Shown here in pieces: positions 29,180 through 39,306 of a stretch of DNA of 64,000 bases. The notes under the pieces were generated by a model. That model was not told the DNA's origin and made no database searches. It worked only from the letters and a program-made list of their open reading frames with translations. Position numbers and translations under genes: made by a program. The DNA comes from Gammaproteobacteria bacterium (GTDB lineage: Bacteria; Pseudomonadota; Gammaproteobacteria; Ga0077554; Ga007554), in NCBI GenBank assembly GCA_021731145.1, contig JAKFXX010000004.1:1-64000 (forward strand), in the 5' to 3' direction. Within the stretch, counting starts at the first letter, position 1, and every line of letters begins with the position of its first letter.

Positions 29180-31210
29180 ATGACGGAATCCACTTACAAG
29201 AATTGGCGCATTGAGCGTGATAGCGACGCTATCGTCTGGCTGCATCTGGACAAGGCGGGAAGCGCCACCAACGTGCTCTCCAGCGATGTGCTGGAAGAGC
29301 TCAATGCCATCCTCGATCCATTCATCTCGGAAGAACCTCGCGGCCTGATTATTCTGTCCGGCAAGCCCAACGGCTTTATCGCCGGGGCGGATATCAATGA
29401 ATTTGTGCCACTGAAAGAACCCGCCGAGGCTTTGGCGCTGATCCGGCGGGGGCAAAAAGCGTGCGACAAGATTGCCGCGCTGAAATGCCCTACCGTGGCG
29501 CTGATCCATGGTTTTTGTCTTGGCGGCGGCATGGAGCTGGCGCTGGCATGCCGTTACCGTATCGCGGATGACGACGCGCGCACTCGCCTTGGCTTGCCCG
29601 AGATCAAACTTGGTATTCATCCCGGCTTCGGTGGCACGGTACGCCTGCCGCCGCTGGTGGGTGCGCCCGCCGCGATGGACTTGATGCTCACCGGCAGAGC
29701 TATCGACACGCGTGCCGCGAAAAAGATGGGGCTGATTGATTATGCCGTACCCACTCGTCATTTGAAGCGCGCCGCGCGCGGGGTGGTGATGAATCCGCCC
29801 GCGCCGCATCGTCCCAAGGGCTGGCTGGCGCTCACCAATAACAGCCTGGTGCGTCCATTGCTGGCACGGACGATGCGCGCCAAAGTGGCGGAGAAGGCCC
29901 CCGCCGCGCACTATCCTGCGCCATATGCGCTGATTGATTTGTGGCAGAAACACGCCGATAACCCGGCGCGGATGATGGATGAAGAGGCCGCCTCTGTTGC
30001 CCGCTTTGTGCTCGGTGACACGGCGCATAATCTGGTGCGCGTGTTCTTTCTGCAAGAGCGGCTTAAATCATTGGGCAAAAAAGAGCTGATTGCGCCACGC
30101 CATGTGCATGTTATCGGCGGCGGTGTGATGGGTGGCGATATTGCCATCTGGTGCGCGCTGCAAGGCATGCGCGTTACGGTGCAGGACCGCAAGCACGAAA
30201 CCCTGGCGAAGGTCGTCAAGCGCGCCTATGCGTTGTACAAGAAGCGCCTCAAACAGCCGCGCCTCATCCAGGCGGCGCTGGACCGCCTGATCCCGGACGA
30301 CAAGGGTGTGGGCGTGAGCCATGCCGATGTGGTGATCGAGGCGATCTTTGAGGACATTGCCGCGAAACAGAATCTCTACCGCGAAATTGAACCCAAGCTC
30401 AAGCCGGGTGCGTTGCTTGCCACCAATACATCCAGTATCCCGCTCGAAGTGTTGAGTGAGGCGCTCGCCAATCCGTCGCGCCTGGTTGGGCTGCACTTCT
30501 TCAACCCTGTGGCGCAGATGCAACTGGTGGAGATCGTCAGCAGCCCGATTACAGACCCCGGCGTGGCGCGCCAGGCCGCCGCCTTTACGCGCCACATCGA
30601 CCGTTTGCCTTTGCCCGTGAAAAGCTCGCCGGGTTTTCTGGTCAACCGTGTGCTCATGCCCTATCTGCTCGAAGCCGTAACGCTGGAGTGGGAAGGCGTA
30701 CCGGCCACCGTTATCGACAAGGCAGCGCTCGATTTTGGCATGCCAATGGGGCCGATCCGTCTGGCGGATACCGTTGGCCTGGATATTTGCCTGTCTGTTG
30801 CGGAGATTCTGTCGCAGCGATTGAATGTCGATGTACCGCCGCGCCTGCGTGAGCTGGTGAGCGCCGGTCGGCTGGGCGTCAAGAGCGGGCAGGGATTCTA
30901 CACTTATCACGGTGACAAGCCGCAGATGCCGCGCCTCAAGCCGGGGTATGTTCCGCCTTCCGATGTGGCGGAGCGTCTGATACTGCGCTTTTTGAATGAA
31001 GCGGCGGCGTGCCTGCGCGAAGGTGTGGTCGCCGATGCCGACCTGCTCGATGCGGGTGTGATATTCGGCACAGGGTTTGCCCCGTTCCGTGGCGGCCCGA
31101 TTAACTACGTTCATGAGTCTGGTGTCGAGACCCAGCGCAAAAAACTGCAAGCACTGGAAGAACATTATGGTAAGCGCTTCGTGGCAGATGCGGAGTGGGT
31201 GGAGTTGTGA
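29180..31210 (+). CDS. fadJ: Fatty-acid oxidation complex alpha subunit (enoyl-CoA hydratase / 3-hydroxyacyl-CoA dehydrogenase)
   Basis: Bifunctional enzyme for the two middle steps of beta-oxidation, 676 residues. The N-terminal crotonase part has GFIAGADINEF (oxyanion loop), HGFCLGGGMELALACRYRIA and PEIKLGIHPGFGGT. The NAD-binding part starts with HVIGGGVMGGDIAIW and includes NTSSIPLEVL and GLHFFNPVAQMQLVEIV. The length is nearer to FadJ than FadB. The ATG at 29180 follows AAGGGAG. It lies 2 bp after the thiolase stop, so the two probably form the complex. Confidence 0.93.
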   Translation: MTESTYKNWRIERDSDAIVWLHLDKAGSATNVLSSDVLEELNAILDPFISEEPRGLIILSGKPNGFIAGADINEFVPLKEPAEALALIRRGQKACDKIAALKCPTVALIHGFCLGGGMELALACRYRIADDDARTRLGLPEIKLGIHPGFGGTVRLPPLVGAPAAMDLMLTGRAIDTRAAKKMGLIDYAVPTRHLKRAARGVVMNPPAPHRPKGWLALTNNSLVRPLLARTMRAKVAEKAPAAHYPAPYALIDLWQKHADNPARMMDEEAASVARFVLGDTAHNLVRVFFLQERLKSLGKKELIAPRHVHVIGGGVMGGDIAIWCALQGMRVTVQDRKHETLAKVVKRAYALYKKRLKQPRLIQAALDRLIPDDKGVGVSHADVVIEAIFEDIAAKQNLYREIEPKLKPGALLATNTSSIPLEVLSEALANPSRLVGLHFFNPVAQMQLVEIVSSPITDPGVARQAAAFTRHIDRLPLPVKSSPGFLVNRVLMPYLLEAVTLEWEGVPATVIDKAALDFGMPMGPIRLADTVGLDICLSVAEILSQRLNVDVPPRLRELVSAGRLGVKSGQGFYTYHGDKPQMPRLKPGYVPPSDVAERLILRFLNEAAACLREGVVADADLLDAGVIFGTGFAPFRGGPINYVHESGVETQRKKLQALEEHYGKRFVADAEWVEL

Positions 31211-31218
31211 TTATCCAT

Positions 31219-31280
31219 GTGGTGCGTGCATTGTGCCCCATTGTCCCCTTACGGGGATTCACGGGTAAGACGCACCCTAC
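31219..31280. repeat. Decayed copy of the GTAGGGTGCGTC inverted-repeat family
   Basis: GTGGTGCGT (31219-31227) and GACGCACCCTAC (31269-31280) are the ends of the element found intact at 11836-11934. The interior differs. It sits between the fadJ-like gene and the acyl-CoA ligase gene. Confidence 0.6.
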
Positions 31281-31298
31281 GTTGAAGCGCAGAAACCT

Positions 31299-33101
31299 AT
31301 GACGACAAAAACATCCGACATCATTCCTATTGAAACAGCCCGCACCCTGCATGGGTTGTTTCGCGAGCGCGTCAGGCGCACGCCCGAGGCGGTCGCTTAT
31401 CGCCATTTCGATGAACAGGCCAGGCAATGGCAAGACACCACCTGGGCTGAGATGGCCAGCCACATGGCATGCTGGCAGGCCGCGCTGGCGCGCGAAGGAT
31501 TGCAGTCGGGTGAGCGCGTGGCGCTACTGATGCGCAATTGCCGCGAATGGGTGATCTTCGAGCAAGCCGCACTCGGCCTGGGGCTGGTATTGGTGCCGCT
31601 TTATCCCAACGACCGCGCCGATAATATCGCCTACATCGTGCAAGATGCCGGCGTGCGATTATTGTTGATCGAAAATGGGGATCAGTGGCAAAGCTTGTCG
31701 GAGGTGCGTGCTCAGCTTGAGGGTTTGTTGCGCATCGTTACTCTACGCCCTGTTATCGACGTTACAGAGCCGCGACTGCAAGTTTTCACAAAATGGCTGC
31801 CTGAGCACTGCGGCGAATTGCGTACCCATGAGTGCGAACCCACAGCGCTTGCCACCATCGTGTATACCTCCGGCACCACAGGGCGCCCCAAAGGTGTCAT
31901 GCTCAGCCACCTTAATATCTTATGGAATGCGCACAGTTGTCTGGACAGTGTTCCCGTTTACCGTGAAGACCTGTTCCTGTCATTTTTGCCGCTGTGCCAT
32001 ACCTACGAACGCCTTGTTGGCTATTATCTGCCGATGATGGCGGGCGCTACCATTGCCTATGCGCGCGCCATTCCTTTGTTGGCCGAGGATATGCTTTCCG
32101 TGCGGCCTACCATCATGGTTTCCGTGCCGCGCATTTATGAAAGAATCCATGGCAAGATCAAGGCGCAACTGGAAGAGGGGCCAGCACTCAAGCGCAATCT
32201 TTTCAATGCCGCCGTTGAAACAGGCTGGTCGTGTTTTGAGCATCGGCAAGGGCGCGGTTCGTGGCGCTTATCCCATCTGCTTTGGCCGTTGTTCGATAAG
32301 CTGGTGGCAAGCAAGGTGATGGCAAAAATGGGTGGCAGGCTGCGCGTCGCCATGTGCGGTGGTGCGCCAATTTCACTGCCGGTGGCCAAGCTTTTTATCG
32401 GGCTTGGCTTGCCTCTCCTGCAGGGCTATGGTCTTACCGAGGCCAGCCCCGTCATCAGCACCAACAAGGAACATGATAACGATCCGTCCGGCATCGGCCC
32501 GCCGATACGCGATGCGCTCGTCCGCATCGGCGAGGAAGGGGAGCTTTTAGCCAAAACGCCCGGCGTCATGCTGGGCTATTGGCACAACCCCGAAGCCACG
32601 GCCAAGGCCATTGATGCCGATGGCTGGTTGCACACCGGCGATAAGGCGCGTATTGAAAATGGGCACATCTATATCACCGGGCGCCTCAAGGAAATCATCG
32701 TCATGGCCAACGGCGAGAAGGTGCCCCCCGCCGACATGGAGATGGCTATTGCTCTGGACCCCCTGTTTGAACAGGTGATGGTCATCGGTGAAGGAAAGCC
32801 GTATTTAAGCGCGCTGGTAGTGCTGAACAAGGAACACTGGATGGGCCTGGCGGGTGGATTGGGGCTGGACCCTGACGCCCCGGTGTCTTTAAAAGACAAG
32901 CGTGTATCCAGTGCCGTATTGCAAAGAATTGCCGAGCAATTGCGCGGCTTCCACGCCTACGCACAGGTGCGGCGCGCCGCGCTTGATCTTGAGCCGTGGA
33001 CCGTGGAAAACGGGCTGATTACTCCCACTCTCAAGCTGCGGCGCAGCCGTGTGCTGGAGCGGTATCATGAGGCTGTGGAGAGGCTTTATGAAGGGCATTG
33101 A
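31299..33101 (+). CDS. fadD: Long-chain fatty acid-CoA ligase (AMP-forming)
   Basis: Activates fatty acids to acyl-CoA for entry into beta-oxidation. It has 600 residues of the ANL superfamily. AMP-binding motifs are YTSGTTGRPKGVMLSH, GYGLTEASPVIS, GWLHTGDKARIENGHIYITG and GRLKEIIVMANGEKV. The overall layout is nearer to the COG1022 (FAA1-like) group than to E. coli FadD. It lies 88 bp after the fadJ-like gene, separated only by the decayed repeat, and overlaps the thioesterase frame at its stop; it presumably belongs to the same catabolic block. Confidence 0.92.
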   Translation: MTTKTSDIIPIETARTLHGLFRERVRRTPEAVAYRHFDEQARQWQDTTWAEMASHMACWQAALAREGLQSGERVALLMRNCREWVIFEQAALGLGLVLVPLYPNDRADNIAYIVQDAGVRLLLIENGDQWQSLSEVRAQLEGLLRIVTLRPVIDVTEPRLQVFTKWLPEHCGELRTHECEPTALATIVYTSGTTGRPKGVMLSHLNILWNAHSCLDSVPVYREDLFLSFLPLCHTYERLVGYYLPMMAGATIAYARAIPLLAEDMLSVRPTIMVSVPRIYERIHGKIKAQLEEGPALKRNLFNAAVETGWSCFEHRQGRGSWRLSHLLWPLFDKLVASKVMAKMGGRLRVAMCGGAPISLPVAKLFIGLGLPLLQGYGLTEASPVISTNKEHDNDPSGIGPPIRDALVRIGEEGELLAKTPGVMLGYWHNPEATAKAIDADGWLHTGDKARIENGHIYITGRLKEIIVMANGEKVPPADMEMAIALDPLFEQVMVIGEGKPYLSALVVLNKEHWMGLAGGLGLDPDAPVSLKDKRVSSAVLQRIAEQLRGFHAYAQVRRAALDLEPWTVENGLITPTLKLRRSRVLERYHEAVERLYEGH

Positions 33102-33169
33102 TTGAAGGCTTTATTGGCCCGAATGTTTTCCCGCCCTTCGCGTACCCTATATTCTGGATGGAAATTCTA

Positions 33170-33571
33170 ATGAAAATCCCTCACGCCACCCTGCCCGATA
33201 ATCGCCAGCCCACCCTGCGCCTGGTGGCGATGCCCACCGACGTCAATGCCGCGGGTGACATCTTCGGCGGCTGGATCATCTCCCAGATCGACATCGCCGG
33301 TAGCATCGAAGCCCATCGCCGCGCCAAAGGTAGAGTCGTCACCGTTGCAGTGAATTCTGTGCAGTTCCACGAGCCGGTGTTCGTTGGTGACATCGTGAGC
33401 TGCTACGCTGAAGTCACAAGAGTAGGGCGCACTTCTATCACAACCAGCGTCAAAGTTTTCGCGGAGCGCGTCTGGCATGACGGCTCGAAGATCATCAAGG
33501 TGACGGAGGCGACGTTGACGTATGTTGCTCTGGATGAGCATCGCAGGCCGAAGGTAGTGCCAGCAGAGTAG
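33170..33571 (+). CDS. yciA: Acyl-CoA thioesterase (YciA-like, hotdog fold)
   Basis: Hydrolyses acyl-CoA to free acid and CoA. It has 133 residues. PTDVNAAGDIFGGWIISQID is the YciA signature with the catalytic Asp region, and VTVAVNSVQFHEPVFVGD is the second. The frame is open from 33098, but conservation begins after 33170; an ATG at 33158 is also possible. It follows the ligase gene directly and may prevent CoA trapping. Confidence 0.9.
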   Translation: MKIPHATLPDNRQPTLRLVAMPTDVNAAGDIFGGWIISQIDIAGSIEAHRRAKGRVVTVAVNSVQFHEPVFVGDIVSCYAEVTRVGRTSITTSVKVFAERVWHDGSKIIKVTEATLTYVALDEHRRPKVVPAE

Positions 33572-33601
33572 TGTTATGGGCGGTAGATATTATCCCCGAT
33601 A

Positions 33602-33706
33602 GTCCATTAGCCCCACAACTGTTCGCCCTGAGACTGTCGAAGAGCTGTTCATGGCTCGACCAGATCACCACGAACGGTGTTGGGTGCTCTATTTCGCCTA
33701 ATGGAC
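33602..33706. repeat. Nested inverted-repeat element between yciA and the HDOD gene
   Basis: Outer arms GTCCATTAG (33602-33610) and CTAATGGAC (33698-33706) are exact reverse complements. Inside, GTTCGCCCTGAG...GTCGA at 33621 and TCGAC...GTGGTGATC read in reverse to GTTCG at 33675 form a second imperfect pair. The inner motif is the widespread TTCGACAGGCTCAGGGCGAAC type of dispersed repeat. It lies between two convergent genes. Confidence 0.65.
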
Positions 33707-33722
33707 CGCCTGGGTTCATAGC

Positions 33723-34601
33723 TCAGCTGGTCAGCAGTTTCTGTATTTCCATTACCTCCGCCCGCGCGTCATTGAGGGTAATAAGGCACTGCTCGGGTGT
33801 CAGGCCCAGTTTGTCACAGGCAGGAATCGCGGGCCATTCGGTTTTACCAAAATGGTGGTTTGTGCCGACGTGACTGTACAGATTTGCCATGAGCACGACA
33901 TCGACATAATCGGCTTGCGGTCCGGGATTGCGCGCCAGATTTTCGTGTTCGGCGGCTACCGCAGTCAGTTCTGGGGGGAAATCCCAGGTTTCGAGGATGA
34001 CTTTTCCGATCTGGGGGTGGAGGAGTGTGACCAGGCGTTCAACTGTTTGTTCATTCTCAAGCAGATCGGGGAACATCTCCAGTTGCATCAGAATCGGCAA
34101 CTTTCCGATGTCATGTATCAGTCCGGCCAGCATGGCCTGCTCCGGCATGAGCCGGGTGAATTTATGGGCCAGAACATGACTGATGGCTGCCACCTGAATG
34201 GTATGTGCCCATGTCGTTTTTAAGCGGTGTTTTATGGCGGACGGTACCTGAGCCTGAAATAGCTGGCTGACGACGACACTGGTGATCAGGTTACGTACCA
34301 GTGTGGTGCCGAGGCGGGCGATGGCAGTTTGTATGTTAAGAATTGAGTTGTTTCCGCGATAGAGCGGGCTGTTTGCCACCTGTAACAAACGTGCCGACAA
34401 AACAGGATCGGTGCCGACAAGTTGTGCGAGCTGTGCCGCTGTGACATTCGGCGCAGCGGCTGCTTTGCGCACCCTGATGGCTACTTCCGGGAGAGTGGGT
34501 AATCTTATTCGTTGAAGACGGATGTCATCGAGAAGCTTGGAGATGAACCTGTCTTCTATCTCTGCTGTGGCATCTTTTGTGGCGTGTTGGGTGGCAGTCA
34601 T
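33723..34601 (-). CDS. HDOD domain protein
   Basis: A 292-residue cytoplasmic protein with one HDOD domain (about residues 25-225), the phosphodiesterase-like fold without a conserved HD catalytic pair in most members. LPTLPEVAIRVRKAA, LAQLVGTDPVLSARLLQVAN and LAGLIHDIGKLPIL are typical; the last retains an HD. Family members act in signalling, often near chemotaxis or c-di-GMP systems. It is transcribed towards yciA and away from ygfZ by 96 bp, with no operon partner evident. Confidence 0.9.
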   Translation of the reverse strand: MTATQHATKDATAEIEDRFISKLLDDIRLQRIRLPTLPEVAIRVRKAAAAPNVTAAQLAQLVGTDPVLSARLLQVANSPLYRGNNSILNIQTAIARLGTTLVRNLITSVVVSQLFQAQVPSAIKHRLKTTWAHTIQVAAISHVLAHKFTRLMPEQAMLAGLIHDIGKLPILMQLEMFPDLLENEQTVERLVTLLHPQIGKVILETWDFPPELTAVAAEHENLARNPGPQADYVDVVLMANLYSHVGTNHHFGKTEWPAIPACDKLGLTPEQCLITLNDARAEVMEIQKLLTS

Positions 34602-34697
34602 GCCGCAATCCTGTGTTTGCCGAACATACTTACTGGTTGGTTTTCGGCAGCCTCCCTGAATAACTTTAGGGCACCCCCGTAGTTTTTTAGCGGGTGA

Positions 34698-35750
34698 TCA
34701 GGTTTCTGAAGGAGATAGAGGATAGGGCAACTCCCGGAATGCGAGTGTCGCTCCTCCAGCGCTATGTAAATGCACGCCGCTATGCTCTGCAGCCTTGATT
34801 TCCACCACGGCGAGTGCGTCAAAGCCGCCTTCGGGCGCCGGTTGCGCGGTGACGATAGCCCCAATGCCTTGAGTATTTTCAGTGCCGGAGCCATAAAGTG
34901 TGTCACCCGGTTGAGGGGCCGTGTCCGACAGGATATGGGCGAGATACATGCGCCGCTTGAGCGTGCCGAGGTAGTGCATGCGCGCTACGATTTCCTGGCC
35001 GGGATAGCAGCCTTTTTTAAAACTGACGCCGTTAATGAGGTGCAGGTTGACCATCTGCGGCACAAAGGCTTCGCTGGTGGCGGTGTAGATGGTGGGAATG
35101 CCGGCGCGAATATCGAGCAGATCCCAGGTACTTGCACCCACCGGTGTGGCATGTGCGCTCAATTTGTCCCAAACATCCTTGGTAGTTGCAAATTCTCCAA
35201 TAATCTCAAAGCGTGGCTGCGCACCGGGGAGGCGTATCACGGTCAGTCCATTGTTGTGTACGGTATTGTCAACGTCTTCCGGCAAGCCACCCAGTATATC
35301 TTTTAATCCGGTTGTGTCATGTGGGCTGGCAATACCGATGCGCACCAGCGTGTCGCTGGCATCTTCCAGTGTGACCTTGGCGCGCAGTACAAACATGCGC
35401 AAGCGCTTGAGGGTGGTGTCAATCAGCTCGCGTGGCATGCGCAAGTAGTAAGTATCATCGCGCATGAAAATGCGAAAACAGGCCAAAATGCGCCCCTTTG
35501 GATTGCAATAGGCGCTCATCTGGCTGTGCTGCTGCGACACCTCGCGCACATCGTTGCTGAACTGATTCTGAAGAAAGGTGGCGGCATCCGGCCCGCGAAC
35601 GGCAATCAGCCCAGTGTGCGACAGATCGGCAATAATGGCGCCAGTTGCCAACGCCTGCAGCTCCCGCGAGGGATTGCCGAAATGGCGGACAGCGCCAGCC
35701 TCGATAACAGCGCCAGTGGCTTCGATAAGGGTTTTCCATTCTGTGTGCAT
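34698..35750 (-). CDS. ygfZ: Folate-binding protein YgfZ (Fe-S cluster repair / tRNA modification)
   Basis: A 350-residue GcvT-like protein that supports folate-dependent maintenance of certain Fe-S enzymes. The signature is KKGCYPGQEIVARMHYLG with its essential cysteine, and IADLSHTGLIAVRGPDAATF is the N-terminal GcvT-like part. The start at 35750 (MHTEW) is preferred over the longer frame from 35828, because similarity begins there. It diverges from sdhC by 98 bp, so it faces an operon encoding an Fe-S enzyme, a plausible client. Confidence 0.93.
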   Translation of the reverse strand: MHTEWKTLIEATGAVIEAGAVRHFGNPSRELQALATGAIIADLSHTGLIAVRGPDAATFLQNQFSNDVREVSQQHSQMSAYCNPKGRILACFRIFMRDDTYYLRMPRELIDTTLKRLRMFVLRAKVTLEDASDTLVRIGIASPHDTTGLKDILGGLPEDVDNTVHNNGLTVIRLPGAQPRFEIIGEFATTKDVWDKLSAHATPVGASTWDLLDIRAGIPTIYTATSEAFVPQMVNLHLINGVSFKKGCYPGQEIVARMHYLGTLKRRMYLAHILSDTAPQPGDTLYGSGTENTQGIGAIVTAQPAPEGGFDALAVVEIKAAEHSGVHLHSAGGATLAFRELPYPLSPSET

Positions 35751-35848
35751 ACTATAAACGGCCTTTTTGTGCGTATTACAAAGATAGCTAATAACCAGTT
35801 TCCGCATAATACTGGACGGATGCCTCAAGTGATATAAACTAATGTCCG

Positions 35849-36241
35849 ATGATAAATAAAATGGTTAAAAATATAAAACGCCCCATCTTTATGGATCTGC
35901 TGCGCATACGCATGCCAGTGGTCGCCGTTCTTTCCTTCGCCCACCGTGTTACGGGTGTGATGCTATGCCTGTTGATTCCGCTCGTGATCTATCTGCTGGA
36001 TCTGTCGCTGCGTGACGCGCAGGGTTATGCCGAGGTGCTGGCAATCCTGGCTTCGCCGCCTGTCAAATTCATGGCAGTGATATTGTTGTGGGGGTTTTCT
36101 CATCACCTGTTGGCGGGCATCCGCTTTTTATTGATTGATGCCGATATCGGTGTCGAGCGCGACAGTGCGCGCCGCAGCGCCTGGGCCATCAACATTGGTG
36201 GCTTGATTGTGCCGATTATTGCTCTGGTGCTGCTGCTATGA
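35849..36241 (+). CDS. sdhC: Succinate dehydrogenase cytochrome b556 subunit
   Basis: Membrane anchor of complex II, 130 residues with three hydrophobic helices. RIRMPVVAVLSFAHRVTGV is the SdhC signature (quinone site and SxxHR), and GFSHHLLAGIRFLLID carries the heme ligand histidine. First gene of sdhCDAB. It overlaps sdhD by 4 bp. ATGs at 35849 and 35861 are both possible; no strong ribosome site is visible. Confidence 0.95.
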   Translation: MINKMVKNIKRPIFMDLLRIRMPVVAVLSFAHRVTGVMLCLLIPLVIYLLDLSLRDAQGYAEVLAILASPPVKFMAVILLWGFSHHLLAGIRFLLIDADIGVERDSARRSAWAINIGGLIVPIIALVLLL

Positions 36242-36579
36242 TCTGGCGCGCCTCCGGTTTTCGTGCCTGGCTGTTGCAGCGTTTGAGCGCGGTTTACATG
36301 GCGCTTTTCATCGGTATGTTTGTATTGCATCTGGCGCTGGATGCGCCAAGCTCCTATCAGGAGTGGCGAGACTGGATGGCGCTGCCCTTCATTGCCGTGA
36401 CCACCAGTATATTTTTTGCCGCGCTGTTGATCCACGCCTGGGTGGGCCTGCGTGACGTGATTATGGATTATGTACACCCGCTGGGGGTGCGCTTTGTGCT
36501 GCTGGCGCTGGTGGCGGCAGGTCTGTTGGCAATGGGGCTGTGGATGCTGCGTATTCTGATGATGGGAGGGGCGGCGTGA
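36238..36579 (+). CDS. sdhD: Succinate dehydrogenase hydrophobic membrane anchor
   Basis: A 113-residue, three-helix anchor of complex [16 protein letters not shown] at the N terminus and [14 protein letters not shown], with the heme-ligand His and the Asp-Tyr pair of the quinone site, are typical of SdhD. It overlaps sdhC by 4 bp and sdhA by 4 bp. Confidence 0.95.
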   Translation: MIWRASGFRAWLLQRLSAVYMALFIGMFVLHLALDAPSSYQEWRDWMALPFIAVTTSIFFAALLIHAWVGLRDVIMDYVHPLGVRFVLLALVAAGLLAMGLWMLRILMMGGAA

Positions 36580-38354
36580 GCCAGATTAAAACTAGCATAC
36601 CAAGCCGCAAGTTCGATGTGCTGGTGATCGGCGCGGGCGGAGGCGGGCTGCGTGCGGCCTTGCAGTTGGCGCAGGATGAGGCCAACGTGGCGGTGGTGTC
36701 CAAGGTGTTTCCGACGCGCTCGCACACCGTCGCCGCGCAGGGCGGGATGAACGCCGCACTGGCCAATGTGTCGCCGGACAACTGGCACTGGCATATGTAC
36801 GACACCGTCAAGGGTGGCGACTTCCTTGGCGATCAGGACGCCATCGAATACATGTGCCGCGCCGCGCCGCGCCTGGTGATCGAGCTTGAGCATATCGGCG
36901 TGCCGTTTTCGAGGCTGGATAACGGCAAGATCTATCAGCGCGCATTTGGCGGCCAGAGCCAGAACTTCGGCGGTGATCAGGCGGCGCGCACCTGTGCTGC
37001 GGCGGACCGTACCGGGCATGCCATCCTGCACGCGTTGTATCAGCAAAACATCCGCGCCAAGACCCATTTTTTCGACGAATATTTCGCCATTGATCTGCTC
37101 AAGGATGACGAGGGTTATATTCTTGGTGCGCTGGTGCTGGAGATCGAGACCGGCGAGCCGCTGGTGATCCAGGCCAAGACCACGCTGCTTGCGACCGGTG
37201 GGGCAGGGCAGTTATTCCGCACCAACACCAACGCCCGTATCAACACCGGCGACGGCATGGCGATGGCACTGCGCGCCGGCATCCCGCTGCAAGACATGGA
37301 GTTCTTCCAGTTTCATCCCACCGGCATTGCCGGTAAGGGTATGTTGATCACCGAAGCCGCGCGTGGCGAGGGTGGCTACCTTGTGAATGGCGAGGGCGAA
37401 CGCTTCATGGAGCGCTACGCCCCCCACGCCAAGGATCTGGCGAGCCGCGATGTCGTGAGCCGCGCTATTGCTACCGAGGTGCGCGAAGGCCGGGGCTGCG
37501 GACCCAACAAGGATTTTATACTGCTGAAGGTAGATCACCTCGGCGAGGATGTGGTGCGCAAGCGCCTGCCAGGGATACGCGACATGGTGCAAACCTTTTT
37601 GCATATCGATCCCATCAACACCGCCATACCCGTATTTCCCACGGCGCACTACACCATGGGCGGCATTCCTACCAACCGCTTCGGGCAAGTCGTTGCACCG
37701 CACCAGCAAGGCGCGGAAGAGCCGGTGCCCGGACTCTATGCCGTCGGCGAATGCGCCTGCGTCTCGGTGCATGGCGCCAACCGCCTGGGTGGCAATTCGC
37801 TGCTGGATATCGTCGTGTTTGGTCGTGCGGCGGGCAATCATATCAGTGAATATCTGCGCGAAAACCGCTACAGCCGCCCACCAGCAGCGAACAGCGTGGA
37901 TCAGGCCCTGGAGCGCCTCGCGCGCTGGGATCGGCGCGGCGATGGTGAAACAGTGGACGCGCTACGCAATGACCTCAAGCGCGCCATGGAGCATTACTGC
38001 GGCGTGTTCCGCACGGAGGACGTGTTGCGTGAAGGGCTGGAGAAGGTGCGGGAGATTGAGGCGCGCCTGCAGAATGTCTATCTCAAGGACCACAGCAAGG
38101 TCTTCAATACCGCGCGCATCGAAGCCTTGGAACTGGAGAATCTGGTGGACATCGCGCTCGCCACGGTGAGCTGTGCCTTGGCGCGCAAAGAGAGCCGCGG
38201 CGCCCACTCCCGCATCGACTATCCCGAGCGTGACGACGTTAAATGGCTGAAACACAGCCTGTACTCCAAACAGAACCGTCAGATTGACTACAAACCGGTG
38301 CGGATGAAACCGCTGACCGTGGAGAGTTTTCCACCCAAGCCGAGGGTGTATTGA
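36576..38354 (+). CDS. sdhA: Succinate dehydrogenase flavoprotein subunit
   Basis: Catalytic subunit oxidising succinate to fumarate, 592 residues. The FAD motif [15 protein letters not shown] and H50 in [12 protein letters not shown] (covalent FAD attachment) are present, as are the substrate loop [22 protein letters not shown] (about residues 248-269) and [18 protein letters not shown]. The start is GTG at 36576, preceded by GGGAGGGG; the frame is open further upstream but inside sdhD. sdhE, which installs the FAD, follows in the same operon. Confidence 0.96.
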   Translation: MSQIKTSIPSRKFDVLVIGAGGGGLRAALQLAQDEANVAVVSKVFPTRSHTVAAQGGMNAALANVSPDNWHWHMYDTVKGGDFLGDQDAIEYMCRAAPRLVIELEHIGVPFSRLDNGKIYQRAFGGQSQNFGGDQAARTCAAADRTGHAILHALYQQNIRAKTHFFDEYFAIDLLKDDEGYILGALVLEIETGEPLVIQAKTTLLATGGAGQLFRTNTNARINTGDGMAMALRAGIPLQDMEFFQFHPTGIAGKGMLITEAARGEGGYLVNGEGERFMERYAPHAKDLASRDVVSRAIATEVREGRGCGPNKDFILLKVDHLGEDVVRKRLPGIRDMVQTFLHIDPINTAIPVFPTAHYTMGGIPTNRFGQVVAPHQQGAEEPVPGLYAVGECACVSVHGANRLGGNSLLDIVVFGRAAGNHISEYLRENRYSRPPAANSVDQALERLARWDRRGDGETVDALRNDLKRAMEHYCGVFRTEDVLREGLEKVREIEARLQNVYLKDHSKVFNTARIEALELENLVDIALATVSCALARKESRGAHSRIDYPERDDVKWLKHSLYSKQNRQIDYKPVRMKPLTVESFPPKPRVY

Positions 38355-38355
38355 T

Positions 38356-39057
38356 ATGCGCTTCTCCATTTATCGCTACAACCCTGAAACAGACGCCGCG
38401 CCCCGCATGCAGGACATTGATCTGCCGGACGCGGACGTCGCCCCCGGTATGATGCTGCTCGACGCGCTGCGTCTGATCAAGGCCAACGATGAAAGCCTGT
38501 CTTTCCGTCACTCCTGCGGCGAGGGCGTGTGTGGTTCGGATGCCATGAACATCAATGGCCGCAACGGGCTGGCCTGCATCACACCGCTTGCCAGTCTCAA
38601 ACAACCGATCGAGATCAGGCCCGTGCCCGGCATGCCGGTGATCCGCGATCTGGTGGTTGATATGAGCCAGTTTTACCACCAATACCGTGCCATCCAGCCC
38701 TACCTCATCGTTCATGATCCCGAGCCTGAAGTTGAGTATCTGCAAACGCCCGAACAGCGCGACGAGCTCGACGGTTTGTATGAATGTATCCTGTGTGGCT
38801 GCTGCTCCACCGCCTGTCCCTCGTTTTGGTGGAACCCTGACAAATTCCGTGGCCCGGCAGCGCTATTGCAAGCCTATCGCTTTCTCGCCGATAGCCGCGA
38901 CCAGGCCACGGCCGAGCGTCTGGAAGCGCTGGAAGGCCCGTACCGGCTGTTCCGTTGCCACACCGTCATGAACTGTGTCGATGTTTGTCCCAAGGGATTG
39001 AATCCCACCAAGGCCATCGGGAAAATCAAGAAACTAATGTTGAAGCATTTGATCTAA
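38356..39057 (+). CDS. sdhB: Succinate dehydrogenase iron-sulfur subunit
   Basis: Electron-transfer subunit of complex II, 233 residues. The [2Fe-2S] ligands lie in SCGEGVCGSDAMNINGRNGL (plus the following AC), the [4Fe-4S] ligands in CILCGCCSTACP, and the [3Fe-4S] ligands in CHTVMNCVDVCPKGLNP. All clusters are complete. It begins 1 bp after the sdhA stop and abuts sdhE. Confidence 0.97.
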   Translation: MRFSIYRYNPETDAAPRMQDIDLPDADVAPGMMLLDALRLIKANDESLSFRHSCGEGVCGSDAMNINGRNGLACITPLASLKQPIEIRPVPGMPVIRDLVVDMSQFYHQYRAIQPYLIVHDPEPEVEYLQTPEQRDELDGLYECILCGCCSTACPSFWWNPDKFRGPAALLQAYRFLADSRDQATAERLEALEGPYRLFRCHTVMNCVDVCPKGLNPTKAIGKIKKLMLKHLI

Positions 39058-39306
39058 ATGGAGAATGCAGAACGCGCGCGATTGTACTGGCAATGCCGCC
39101 GTGGCATGCTGGAGCTGGATCTCTTGCTGCAGGCATTTCTTGATGGGCAGTTTGACACCCTGACCACGCCGGAACAGCAGGCGTTTGCTGATCTGCTTGG
39201 TTACCCTGACACCGTTTTACTTGAATATATGCTGGGACGAATGATCCCCACTGATAAGGCCATTGCTGATGTCGTCGCTAAAATCCGCCGCCCCGTTGCA
39301 AATTGA
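39058..39306 (+). CDS. sdhE: FAD assembly factor SdhE
   Basis: An 82-residue factor that promotes covalent FAD attachment to SdhA. The signature RRGMLELD (residues 14-21) is intact. It begins immediately after the sdhB stop, so its synthesis is tied to that of its client. It overlaps ygfX by about 38 bp in another frame. Confidence 0.94.
   Translation: MENAERARLYWQCRRGMLELDLLLQAFLDGQFDTLTTPEQQAFADLLGYPDTVLLEYMLGRMIPTDKAIADVVAKIRRPVAN

Noticed and set aside
33715-33740. tRNA-like 5' half (GGGTTCATAGCTCAGCTGG) on the plus strand
   Set aside because: It resembles a tRNA acceptor/D-arm start, but no anticodon or T arm follows. The sequence continues as the reverse strand of the HDOD gene.
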